Positions 26,227-34,396 of a stretch of DNA of 64,000 bases are shown piece after piece. The stretch covers positions 184,765-248,764 of the forward strand of contig JAJDAL010000006.1 in NCBI GenBank assembly GCA_029261875.1, read 5' to 3'. The notes beneath the pieces are model-generated. The model did not search any database. It was given only the letters and a program-made list of their open reading frames with translations, and had not been told where the DNA came from. The position numbers and the translations under genes were made by a program. The stretch comes from Deltaproteobacteria bacterium (GTDB lineage: Bacteria > Myxococcota_A > UBA9160 > JAJDAL01). How positions within the stretch are numbered: position 1 is the stretch's first letter; every line of letters starts with the position of its first letter.

Positions 26227-27597
26227 CTAAGGGAAAGACTTCAAGACTTCCTCGAAGGCCCGTTCGGCCGTGTCCGGCCGGAAGCGTTCGTCGTCTTCGG
26301 TGGCTTTCAGGACCTGATCGATGGCGCCACTCAAGCGAGCCACTTGATCTCGATCGAAGGCGCCGAGGTCGAGCAGCGTTTCCGAAAGCGCCTGGATCGC
26401 CATGGTGGCCTGCTCGGCATCCGCGTAGTCGCGGTACGCGCCACGGGCACCGTCGCGCGCAACGCCTTGGGCGATGCGGCGCAGACTTTCGGCGTCGGGC
26501 TTCCAGGCGCCGAGCTTGTCGATCCATTTCTTCGTGAACGACAACAAGACGCGCGCTTCGTTCTCCGCAGCCCCATTTCCGCTCGACATGGCCTGAACCA
26601 GGGTCGCCATGCGGAGTTCGAGAGAACGCCCCGCCTCCGTATCCAGGGCCGTGACCGCGTGACCGAGCATCCGGACGCTCGAGTCGTTGAGTCGCACCAG
26701 TCCGGGTCCGAGCGCGTTCGGTCGGTAGCGCTTGTCCGACATGGGGTGATGACAGGAATGACAATCGAACAACACGAACTCCGGCCAGGCACCGTGCCGC
26801 CCGCGCTTGGGATCCAACAGGGCGTCGAAGAGTGAGCGGGCCATGACGGCTTGGCCCACGGCCCAAACTTGCGCGGCAGGAGCGGCGGTTTTGCCGCGCT
26901 CGCGATAATCCGCATCCACGTCGAAGTGCGCGGGTTGAACCTGGCTGAAGGTGTCGAGCTCGAAACTCATGCGCGGATGCCCCGCGCCCATGATGCGGTG
27001 ATCGACGAAACGCCGGGCATCGCCCACATGGCACGACGCGCAGAGTTCGGCGCGCGCTTTCGGATCGTCGGTGGGATACAGGCCCGCTTTGCGATTCTCG
27101 CTGTGGGTGGCCTCTCCGTAATGGGACCCGAGCCAGTCCGCACTTCCGCCGTGACAGGCTTCGCACCCCACACCGTCCTCCAGGGAGAACTCGGGCCCGC
27201 GGAAGGCCTTCGGCACGTTGTCGGAATGGCAATCGAGGCATTCATCCGAGCGATGGGCCGGACGCTTGAGGCCGAGATTTCGCGCAATGCGCTTGGACTC
27301 GGCGGAATGCAGCACCTCGAAGGCTCGGGCGTGGGCATCGTGTCGCAACCAGGTGGGATACTCGTCCTGACGAACTGTCGCGTTCCCACCACTGGTTTTC
27401 CCGTGGCACGCCGAAGCCGCGCAGCTCTTTACACCCAGGTGTTTGCGTCCGTCGACGATCGGAAGCGGGTCGCCGCTGGCCGCGGAGACCGTTGTGACTG
27501 CGCACAACAGGCCCAGGGCCATGCTCCGGCGCACGGCGCCGAAATCTTCGGGGAGGGCGAACATCCTCTCTTGATTCGGACCGACGATGCTGGACAA
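26227..27597 (-). CDS. Five-haem cytochrome c (c554-like) with an unusual CX4CH first site
   Basis: 456 aa, convergent with the redox operon. A leader is seen near residues 22-42 (RRSMALGLLCAVTTVSAASG), so the true start may be the ATG at residue 12 or 26. Haem motifs: CAASACH at 59-65, a CX4CH spacing, then CLDCH (120), CEACH (145), CASCH (186) and CHSCH (279). The first motif with following YPTWLRHDAHARAFEVL resembles the cytochrome c554 family found in several Planctomycetes and Deltaproteobacteria. The last 150 residues are helical and haem-free. A periplasmic electron carrier is likely; its placement suggests service to the neighbouring conduit. Confidence 0.82.
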   Translation of the reverse strand: MSSIVGPNQERMFALPEDFGAVRRSMALGLLCAVTTVSAASGDPLPIVDGRKHLGVKSCAASACHGKTSGGNATVRQDEYPTWLRHDAHARAFEVLHSAESKRIARNLGLKRPAHRSDECLDCHSDNVPKAFRGPEFSLEDGVGCEACHGGSADWLGSHYGEATHSENRKAGLYPTDDPKARAELCASCHVGDARRFVDHRIMGAGHPRMSFELDTFSQVQPAHFDVDADYRERGKTAAPAAQVWAVGQAVMARSLFDALLDPKRGRHGAWPEFVLFDCHSCHHPMSDKRYRPNALGPGLVRLNDSSVRMLGHAVTALDTEAGRSLELRMATLVQAMSSGNGAAENEARVLLSFTKKWIDKLGAWKPDAESLRRIAQGVARDGARGAYRDYADAEQATMAIQALSETLLDLGAFDRDQVARLSGAIDQVLKATEDDERFRPDTAERAFEEVLKSFP

Positions 27598-27730
27598 AAA
27601 CCTGAGTCCTTTTCACCTCTCGGGTGTTGTTTCCATTGGCAGATCAGGCGCATAGAAACACGCAACGACTCAAGAGAAAGGCGCTTTCCCCCGAATCGAC
27701 TAATGCACCGTTACACCGGGGGGGCACCGG

Positions 27731-29167
27731 TTGCGCCACAAATTTCGCTTTTTTTTCCGGGCAGGAGCCGTTGCGCTCCTGCTGCCGTCGCTGGTGACCG
27801 GAAAACCCGCAGCCGCGCAGGACCCCCAACGCGAAGATTCCCAGCGCGCCGAGCGCGTGCGGCAAGGCGCCGAGGTCATCTCCCAGACCGCCGCCCAGGC
27901 CCGGCAATTCCAGACCCTGGACGAAGACGACCCCGGCGTCAGCTACGCCCAGGTCCTGAAAGACCCGGACAACATCGAACTCAACATGCGCTTCGCGCAA
28001 ACCCAGATGCGCGAAGGCCAGATGCGCGGCGCCGCCGCCACCCTCGAACGCATCCTGCTCCTCGAACCCAACTTCGCCCAGGCTCGCCTGCTCTACGCCG
28101 TAGTGCTCTTCCGACTCGACAACGGCGTGGAAGCCGAGCGCGAGTTCAAGGCCATCGCCGACTACCCGATGCCCGACCGACTGCGGGCGGAAATCGATAC
28201 CTACCTCGACGAGCTCCGGCTGCGAAAGAAGCGCACGCGCTACACCGCGACAATCTCCGGTGGTGCCCAATACGACAGCAACCGAAATTCCGGCTCCCGA
28301 AACGCCGAACGCCTGGTACTCGGCACCCTGGCCCAATCGGTCGGAGATTCCAAGAAGGACAGCGATTGGTCGTTGTTGAGCGTCGTCGATCTTCAATTCT
28401 CCCACGAATTCGAAGGCGAGGCGGGCCACAAGATCCGCGGTGGCATCAACTACTTGAACCAGGATCAGTTCTCACGCGACGAACTCGATCTCGATGCCTA
28501 CACGGTCACGCTGGGCCCCGAGTTGAATTACCGCTGGGCGAAGCTCATGCCCTCGTTCTACGCCACCGCACTGACGCTCTCCAACGACAACTTCCTCACG
28601 CTGTTGGGAACCCGTCTGGCCACTTCCCGGCGCCTGAGCGAGGCCATTGATCTGAACGGAGAACTCAGCCTCGAATATCAGGATTACAACGGAACCAAAA
28701 CCAGCCCTACGCTGATCGAACGCACCGGCTTCAGCTGGACCGCCAAAGGACAGGCGTCGTACGCGTTCAATCCCAAGCACCGCCTGGGTTTGGATCTTCG
28801 CATCACCGACAAACACGCCAAGCGTTCTCTGTGGGGCTACGAAGGCGCGGAACTGGGGCTCAACCATACTTGGCTCCTGGGACGCGGGCAGTTCCTAAGG
28901 GGCGGCGCCAGCATCGGGCGCGACAACTATCAAGCCGCAGACGCCCGCGTCGACAACCGACCGCGCCACGATCTGAGATCCCGCGGTCGCCTCATGTACG
29001 GTGCACCGTTCCCCGTCCTGCTGGGCCGAGAAAACATCGGCGGCGTATTGGGAAGTGCTTTTGCGACGCTGACCGCCGAATACCTGCGCGTCGGCTCCAA
29101 TCTTCCCAATTTCAGATACGACAACTGGCGCTTCTCGCTGCTGGTGAGCAAACGCTGGAACCTCTAG
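27731..29167 (+). CDS. TPR plus outer-membrane beta-barrel protein (SLAM/DUF560-like)
   Basis: 478 aa, start TTG at 27731. Signal peptide about 1-30. Residues 75-165 hold two to three TPR-like helical pairs (NMRFAQTQMREGQMRGAAAT, NFAQARLLYAVVLFR). From about 175 to the end amphipathic strands form a barrel with a final strand LLVSKRWNL. TPR followed by a 14-strand-type barrel is the layout of Slam/DUF560 proteins, which move lipoproteins or soluble TbpB-like cargo to the cell surface. The next two genes encode FecR-domain proteins whose C-termini could be such cargo. A 133 bp gap upstream, shared with the divergent five-haem gene, should hold its promoter. Confidence 0.65.
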   Translation: MRHKFRFFFRAGAVALLLPSLVTGKPAAAQDPQREDSQRAERVRQGAEVISQTAAQARQFQTLDEDDPGVSYAQVLKDPDNIELNMRFAQTQMREGQMRGAAATLERILLLEPNFAQARLLYAVVLFRLDNGVEAEREFKAIADYPMPDRLRAEIDTYLDELRLRKKRTRYTATISGGAQYDSNRNSGSRNAERLVLGTLAQSVGDSKKDSDWSLLSVVDLQFSHEFEGEAGHKIRGGINYLNQDQFSRDELDLDAYTVTLGPELNYRWAKLMPSFYATALTLSNDNFLTLLGTRLATSRRLSEAIDLNGELSLEYQDYNGTKTSPTLIERTGFSWTAKGQASYAFNPKHRLGLDLRITDKHAKRSLWGYEGAELGLNHTWLLGRGQFLRGGASIGRDNYQAADARVDNRPRHDLRSRGRLMYGAPFPVLLGRENIGGVLGSAFATLTAEYLRVGSNLPNFRYDNWRFSLLVSKRWNL

Positions 29168-29178
29168 GAGACCCCCCA

Positions 29179-30660
29179 ATGCGATCGATCAAAATCGGAC
29201 TCGCCGTTGCGCTACTCGCTCCGCAGCTTGCCCACGCCGGCCAGATGGCCGGTGTATCGGCGGCCGTGCGAGGCAATGTTCTCTTGTCGCGGGAAACCGT
29301 GGTGGGACAACGAGTCCAGAGCGGCGAGGACATCTATCTCGGCGATGCAATCGAAAGCGGACCGAAGTCGGGCATGCAGGTACTTCTGCTGGATGAAACC
29401 GTCTTCACCATCGGACCCGACAGCAAACTCACGATCGACAAGTTCGTCTACGATCCCGCCACCGGAACCGGCGAGCTTTCCGCGGAAGTCGCCAAGGGCG
29501 TATTCCGTTTCGTGTCCGGCAAGGTCGCGGAGAACAACCCCAACGCGATGAAGGTGCGAGTGCCTTCGGGCAACCTCGGCATCCGCGGAACCATCGTCGG
29601 GGGCGAAGTCCAGCCCGAGGGCAATGCGATCGTGTTCCTGCTCGGCGAGGGGCCCAACAACGATCTCGGCGCCAAGGCGAGTTCCTTCGACGTGGAGAAC
29701 GCCGGCGTTAGCGTCCAGGTCTCGCGTCCCGGGTGGGGGGCCGAACTCGCCCCGAACACACCGCCGATTCTGTTCCGCGTGCCGGAAACCGTGATCCAGG
29801 CCGCCACCGCTCAACTCAACGACCCCGGTGACGGCACGGAGGCGGGCGAGCCCCGCGCAGAAGCCGAGCCCGGGGCCACGAAGGACGGAGATTCACCGGA
29901 GGGCGAAGACAAGGCCGGCGCGAAGAAGGTCGCGGGAAAACCGGCCGGGCCGAAGCCGGCGGGCGACCAACAGGACGCGAAGCCCGGCAAACCGCAGGGC
30001 GGAAAAGCGCCCGGTCCAAAGCCCCTGCTCATGGGCGGAGCACCCGGCCCTCCGCCGCTCGCGCCGCCCGGCGCTCCGCCGCTGGGTCCGAACGGAATCC
30101 CGACCCTACCGCCGCTTCCGCCGTTGCCGACGGATCCACCCGTCGAAATGATCGACCTGGCAGCGGTGCCCACCTTCATCTCTGATCTGACGAGCGACAT
30201 GCTCATGGGTCAAGCGCACGTGGTGGGACAGGGAATTCTCAACCACAACGGCTCTTTCGACGGTGACTACGATTTCCAGATCGTCGCGGATTTCGATGCG
30301 GATGAGCTCTATACCGACTTCTACAACATCCGGTCCTATGTTTTCGACATAGGTACTTCGGGTGGTTTTCCTGCCGAGCAAACCTCCGAGGCCGGAGGCC
30401 ACATCCCGTTCGGTAACCCAAGCGGGGCTCCCGCCGAATACAGTTTTCCAGGCAATCTCATTTCGTGCGCAGGTGGAACTTGCTTCGTCAATATCGAGGT
30501 CAAGTTCTCCGGTGGGGCGTCCGCATCCTTCATCAGCCACGACCTCAAGCTCGACAACGGTACGGATGTTTCGCAGACGGCTCCGGGATCCCCTCAAAAC
30601 GTGGCGCGGGTGCCGGGCACCGGCCCCGGCCCGCCGCCCACCAAGCCACCGTTACCGTAG
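29179..30660 (+). CDS. FecR-domain secreted protein, copy 1
   Basis: 493 aa. An AGGAG ribosome-binding site lies about 8 bases before the ATG. Signal peptide 1-20 (ends AHA). Residues about 25-190 form a FecR-type domain (VGQRVQSGEDIYLGDAIESG, VFTIGPDSKLTIDKF, VPSGNLGIRGTIVGG). A charged then Pro/Gly-rich linker follows (about 215-325). The last 165 residues are beta-rich (GDYDFQIVADFDADELYTDF) and resemble the small C-terminal barrel of FecR proteins in Alphaproteobacteria and of TbpB-like proteins. This is a periplasmic or surface protein, not a sigma-factor regulator: it lacks the cytoplasmic part and no ECF sigma gene is adjacent. Paralogue of the next gene. Confidence 0.75.
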   Translation: MRSIKIGLAVALLAPQLAHAGQMAGVSAAVRGNVLLSRETVVGQRVQSGEDIYLGDAIESGPKSGMQVLLLDETVFTIGPDSKLTIDKFVYDPATGTGELSAEVAKGVFRFVSGKVAENNPNAMKVRVPSGNLGIRGTIVGGEVQPEGNAIVFLLGEGPNNDLGAKASSFDVENAGVSVQVSRPGWGAELAPNTPPILFRVPETVIQAATAQLNDPGDGTEAGEPRAEAEPGATKDGDSPEGEDKAGAKKVAGKPAGPKPAGDQQDAKPGKPQGGKAPGPKPLLMGGAPGPPPLAPPGAPPLGPNGIPTLPPLPPLPTDPPVEMIDLAAVPTFISDLTSDMLMGQAHVVGQGILNHNGSFDGDYDFQIVADFDADELYTDFYNIRSYVFDIGTSGGFPAEQTSEAGGHIPFGNPSGAPAEYSFPGNLISCAGGTCFVNIEVKFSGGASASFISHDLKLDNGTDVSQTAPGSPQNVARVPGTGPGPPPTKPPLP

Positions 30661-30666
30661 GTCGCG

Positions 30667-32133
30667 ATGCGTCAAGCTTTCTTCGTTGCGTTCCTCGCCC
30701 CGGCACTGGTCCTGTCCGCCGTCGCCCGAGCCGATCAGCTCGCGGGGGTATCGGCAGCCGTACGGGGCAGCATTGCGCTTACGCGGGGGACCGCAGTAGG
30801 CCAGCGCGTTGCGAGCGGTGAGGAAATCTTCCTCGGCGACGCCATCGAGAGCGGCCCGAAGTCCGGGATGCAGGTGTTGCTGCTCGACGAGACGGTCTTC
30901 ACCATCGGACCCGACAGCAAGCTCACCATCGACAAGTTCGTCTATGATCCGGCGACCGGAGCCGGCGAGCTTTCGGCCGAAGTCGCCAAGGGCGTATTCC
31001 GTTTCGTATCCGGCAAGGTGGCGGAGAATAATCCCAATGCGATGAAGGTGCGGGTACCTTCGGGAAACCTCGGCATCCGCGGAACCATCGTTGGCGGTGA
31101 AATCCAGCCCGAAGGCACAGCGGTCGTGTTCTTGCTCGGCGAAGGCCCGAACAATGACCTCGGCGCCAAAGCGAGCTCCTTCGATGTGGAAAACGCCGGC
31201 GTGAGCGTCGAGATATCAAGGCCGGGCTGGGGTGCCGAACTCGCCCCCAACCAACCCCCGATCCGGGTCCGCGTACCCGAGCTGGTGATCCAGGCCGCCA
31301 CCGACCAGTTGAATGACCCCGGTGAGGGTTCCGAGTCGGGTGAGCCGTCCGGTGACCGTGCCGAGGCAACCGCCGAACCCGGGAAATCGCAAGATGGCGA
31401 TTCACCGAAGGGAAAACCCAAAGCGGACGGGAAGCAGATGGCGAAACCAACCGGACCGAAGCCGGCGGCCAACCAACAGGACGGGAAGCCGGGCAAGCCT
31501 CAGGGCGGAAAAGCGCCCGGCCCAAAGCCCCTGCTCATGGGCGGCGCGCCCGGCCCTCCGCCGCTCGCACCGCCCGGCGCGCCGCTGGGTCCGAACGGAA
31601 TCCCGATCCTACCGCCGCTTCCGCCGTTGCCGTCGGACCTTCCCGACGAGATGAACGACGTCATGAATCAGATCACCCTCGTTGGCGATTTGATCAACAT
31701 TCCCTCCGGCATCGCACAATACAGTGGAACCAATGAGCTCCTTACCGCCGGGCTTTCCGATGGCAGCTACGACTTCCTCGTCAACGCCGACTTCGGGCTC
31801 AACCATTTGGACGCCACGTTCAACAATATTGTCTCCGGTGTACACGACATGGGCATCGGCGGCATGCATTCTTCGGGAATGGTTCAAGTCCAGACCGCGT
31901 TCGACCCGGATTCCTCGAACTCCGGTTTCCCCGCTCACTACACCCTCTCGAGCACTCTCTCGGCCTCCGAATGCGGGACCGGCGGCATGGGTTGCACAGC
32001 CAACGTCCAGATCAATTTCAGCGGAGGTCCGGAGGCGGGCTTCACAAGCCACGTTCTGGAAATCTCTGACGACGTCAACTCGAACATCACCGCCGGAGCT
32101 GCGAACGACGTACCCGGCGTGTTCATGCCATAG
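30667..32133 (+). CDS. FecR-domain secreted protein, copy 2
   Basis: 488 aa, 6 bp after its paralogue. Same order: signal peptide (1-22), FecR domain (about 25-190, nearly identical to copy 1), charged linker, Pro/Gly-rich block, and a beta-rich C-terminal domain (about 335-488). The C-terminal domains have diverged strongly (SYDFLVNADFGLNHLDATFN here) while the first 190 residues and the Pro-rich block are conserved, including long stretches of near-identical DNA. That fits a recent tandem duplication, or gene conversion at the 5' part, with the C-terminus under different selection. Role probably as for copy 1. Confidence 0.75.
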   Translation: MRQAFFVAFLAPALVLSAVARADQLAGVSAAVRGSIALTRGTAVGQRVASGEEIFLGDAIESGPKSGMQVLLLDETVFTIGPDSKLTIDKFVYDPATGAGELSAEVAKGVFRFVSGKVAENNPNAMKVRVPSGNLGIRGTIVGGEIQPEGTAVVFLLGEGPNNDLGAKASSFDVENAGVSVEISRPGWGAELAPNQPPIRVRVPELVIQAATDQLNDPGEGSESGEPSGDRAEATAEPGKSQDGDSPKGKPKADGKQMAKPTGPKPAANQQDGKPGKPQGGKAPGPKPLLMGGAPGPPPLAPPGAPLGPNGIPILPPLPPLPSDLPDEMNDVMNQITLVGDLINIPSGIAQYSGTNELLTAGLSDGSYDFLVNADFGLNHLDATFNNIVSGVHDMGIGGMHSSGMVQVQTAFDPDSSNSGFPAHYTLSSTLSASECGTGGMGCTANVQINFSGGPEAGFTSHVLEISDDVNSNITAGAANDVPGVFMP

Positions 32134-32145
32134 ACGGCCCTCGAC

Positions 32146-34365
32146 TTGTTGCACCGGCGCCGCGACTGGATCTCGCTTCTGATTCCTCTGGGGATGCTGC
32201 TCGCTGCCCTCGCCCTGCGCGTCGCGGATCCCACTCCGGTTCGAACGCTCCGCTTGATGGGCTTCGACACGCTGCAGCGGCTCGAGCCGCGCGCCTATGA
32301 GCCGGTTCCCGTTCGCATTATCGATCTGGATGACAAGTCGCTGGCGATCCATGGACAGTGGCCGTGGCCGCGGACGCGGATTGCGGAGTTGGTGGATACG
32401 CTTTCGGCGTTGGGGGCCGCGGTGATCGCCTTCGACATCGTGTTCGCGGAGCCCGACCGGACATCGCCGCGGCAACTGGTCGAGACGTGGAGCGACGTTC
32501 CCGCGCTGCAGAAGCTGGTGGAGAACGACGCCCTTCCGGATCACGACGAGGTTCTCGCCGAAGCGTTCTCGAAGGCACGTGTAGTCACGGGGTTCACGCT
32601 CGCGAGTGGTCGGCCGAGCCGCAGTCCGATCCCCAAGGCGGGATTCGCTTACGGGGGCGACGACCCCACCTTCTACCTCCCCTACCTGGCGGCGAGCGTT
32701 TCGAATCTGCCGATTCTCGAAGAGGCCGCCCAAGGCAACGGCAGCTTCAGCGTAGTGGAAGATGCGGACGGCGTGCACCGTCGCGTACCGCTCTTGTTCC
32801 GTCACGGGGAGCGGCTGTATCCAGCCCTCGCCGCGGAAGCCGTGCGCGTCGCCTACGGGGCTTCGGCGTACAAGGTGAAGTCCGCGGGCGCGAGCGGAGA
32901 GCAATCCTACGGGGAGCGAACGGGCATCACCCATGTCCAGATCGCGGGCATCACCGCCCCCACGGATCCGCAAGGGCGTTTCTGGGTCCACTTCACGGAG
33001 CCCCGGGACGAGCGCTTCATACCGGCTTGGAAAGTGCTCGATGGAAGCGCCGACCCCGCGGAGATCGCAGGAAGCATCCTGTTGGTGGGAACCAGTGCTT
33101 CCGGGCTGAAGGATCTGCGCACCACACCGCTCGACCCCGTCGCTCCCGGCGTGGTGGTTCACGCGGAAGTCATCGAGCAACTTCTGCTCGAGCACTTTCT
33201 ACAACGACCCGACTGGGCGACCGGAGCGGAGCTCATCTACATGCTCGTGCTCGGCACGTTGCTCGTCGTGGTGCTGAGACTCGGCGGGCCCATCATCTGT
33301 GCGGGGATGGGGGTAGGCGCCGTCGCCGGCGCACTCGGCTTCTCCTGGTACGCCTATACGGAATGGAAGTGGCTGTTCGATCCGGTGTTTCCGTCCTTCG
33401 TCGCCCTCGCGGTCTACATCGAAGCCTCGACCATGAACTACCTGCGAAGCGATCTCCAGCGTCGTCACATTCGGCGCGCCTTCTCGCAATACTTGTCGCC
33501 GGACTTCGTCGACCAGCTCGCGCGCTCGTCGAGCGAACTCAAGCTGGGCGGCGAGCGACGCATCATGTCCATCATGTTCTCGGACGTGCGCGGCTTCACC
33601 ACCATCTCCGAACAATTCGAGAACCCGGAAGACCTGACGAACCTCATCAACCGCTTCCTCACGCCCATGACGCGGATCATCATGGAGAGCGGCGGAACCA
33701 TCGACAAATACATCGGCGATTGCATCATGGCGTTCTGGAACGCGCCCCTCGACGACCCCGACCACGAACGCAATGCCTGCCTGGCCGCCATGCAGATGAT
33801 GCGCGGCCTGAAAGAGCTGAACGTGGAGCTGATGCGCGAAGCCGAGGAAAGCGGGCGTTCCTACATTCCCTTGAACGTCGGTGTTGGAATCAACACCGGT
33901 AGTTGCTGCGTGGGAAACATGGGTTCGGATCTGCGCTTCGATTACTCCGTGCTCGGTGACGAAGTCAACCTGGCCTCGCGCTTGGAAGGCCAGTCCAAGA
34001 CCTACGGGGTCGACATCGTGCTGGGCGACAAAACCCGCGATGGCGTTCCGGATTTCGCGACGCTGGAGATCGACCGGATCCGCGTGAAGGGAAAACGCGA
34101 AGCGGTGGTGATCCATACTTTGCTGGGCGACGAATCGGTCGCCGCAGAGCCCCGCTTCCAGGAACTCACGGAAGCCCACGCGGCGATGCTGAAGACCTAC
34201 CGCGCCCAGGAATGGGACGTCGCGGAGCAACACATCGAAACCTGCCGCGGCCTGGCTCCGGAACTCGAAGGACTCTACGGCCTCTACGACGAACGCATCG
34301 CCACTTACCGAACGCAATCGCCCGGCTCCGATTGGGACGGTGTCTACACCGCGACCAGCAAGTAA
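32146..34365 (+). CDS. CHASE2-domain class III adenylate/guanylate cyclase
   Basis: 739 aa, start TTG at 32146 (a second TTG follows at once). One N-terminal membrane segment (about 8-24), then an extracytoplasmic CHASE2 sensor (about 30-345), three closely spaced membrane segments (about 355-430), and a cytoplasmic class III cyclase domain (about 455-650) with metal-binding Asp480 (MFSDVRGFTTIS) and Asp525 (YIGDCIMAFWNAP) and the nucleotide-contact segment VLGDEVNLASRLEG. It makes cAMP or cGMP in response to a periplasmic cue. It follows the FecR genes by 12 bp, a recurring association for CHASE2 cyclases. Its product could act on the cNMP-binding oxidoreductase encoded 16 kb upstream. Confidence 0.88.
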   Translation: MLHRRRDWISLLIPLGMLLAALALRVADPTPVRTLRLMGFDTLQRLEPRAYEPVPVRIIDLDDKSLAIHGQWPWPRTRIAELVDTLSALGAAVIAFDIVFAEPDRTSPRQLVETWSDVPALQKLVENDALPDHDEVLAEAFSKARVVTGFTLASGRPSRSPIPKAGFAYGGDDPTFYLPYLAASVSNLPILEEAAQGNGSFSVVEDADGVHRRVPLLFRHGERLYPALAAEAVRVAYGASAYKVKSAGASGEQSYGERTGITHVQIAGITAPTDPQGRFWVHFTEPRDERFIPAWKVLDGSADPAEIAGSILLVGTSASGLKDLRTTPLDPVAPGVVVHAEVIEQLLLEHFLQRPDWATGAELIYMLVLGTLLVVVLRLGGPIICAGMGVGAVAGALGFSWYAYTEWKWLFDPVFPSFVALAVYIEASTMNYLRSDLQRRHIRRAFSQYLSPDFVDQLARSSSELKLGGERRIMSIMFSDVRGFTTISEQFENPEDLTNLINRFLTPMTRIIMESGGTIDKYIGDCIMAFWNAPLDDPDHERNACLAAMQMMRGLKELNVELMREAEESGRSYIPLNVGVGINTGSCCVGNMGSDLRFDYSVLGDEVNLASRLEGQSKTYGVDIVLGDKTRDGVPDFATLEIDRIRVKGKREAVVIHTLLGDESVAAEPRFQELTEAHAAMLKTYRAQEWDVAEQHIETCRGLAPELEGLYGLYDERIATYRTQSPGSDWDGVYTATSK

Positions 34366-34396
34366 GAAGAACGTCCGAATCGTTTCTTCGTATCAC

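Larger units (their letters stand above)
29179..32133 (+). repeat. Tandem duplication of a FecR-domain gene
   Basis: Positions about 29240-30132 and 30730-31632 align over most of their length, with runs of identical bases through the FecR domain and again in the segment encoding LLMGGAPGPPPLAPPGAP and the PPLPPLP tract. The intervening linker and the last 450-500 bases of each copy differ in length and sequence. Both copies face the same way and lie 6 bp apart. This is a gene duplication and not a mobile element; no terminal repeats are seen. Confidence 0.8.

Noticed and set aside
27637..27652. Sigma-54-like promoter (TTGGCA and GC at -24/-12 spacing) before the TPR-barrel gene
   Set aside because: The GG and GC have the right spacing, but the conserved TT before the -12 GC is absent; not enough to claim.
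26851..28650. Long plus-strand frame running from the five-haem gene into the TPR-barrel gene
   Set aside because: It spans the antisense of a five-haem gene and an alternative frame of the TPR-barrel gene, with an Arg/Pro-rich product.
34366..34392. Imperfect GAAGAACG/CGTTTCTTC repeat between the cyclase and GH13 genes as a terminator
   Set aside because: The stem has a bulge and no T-tract; support is too weak to list.
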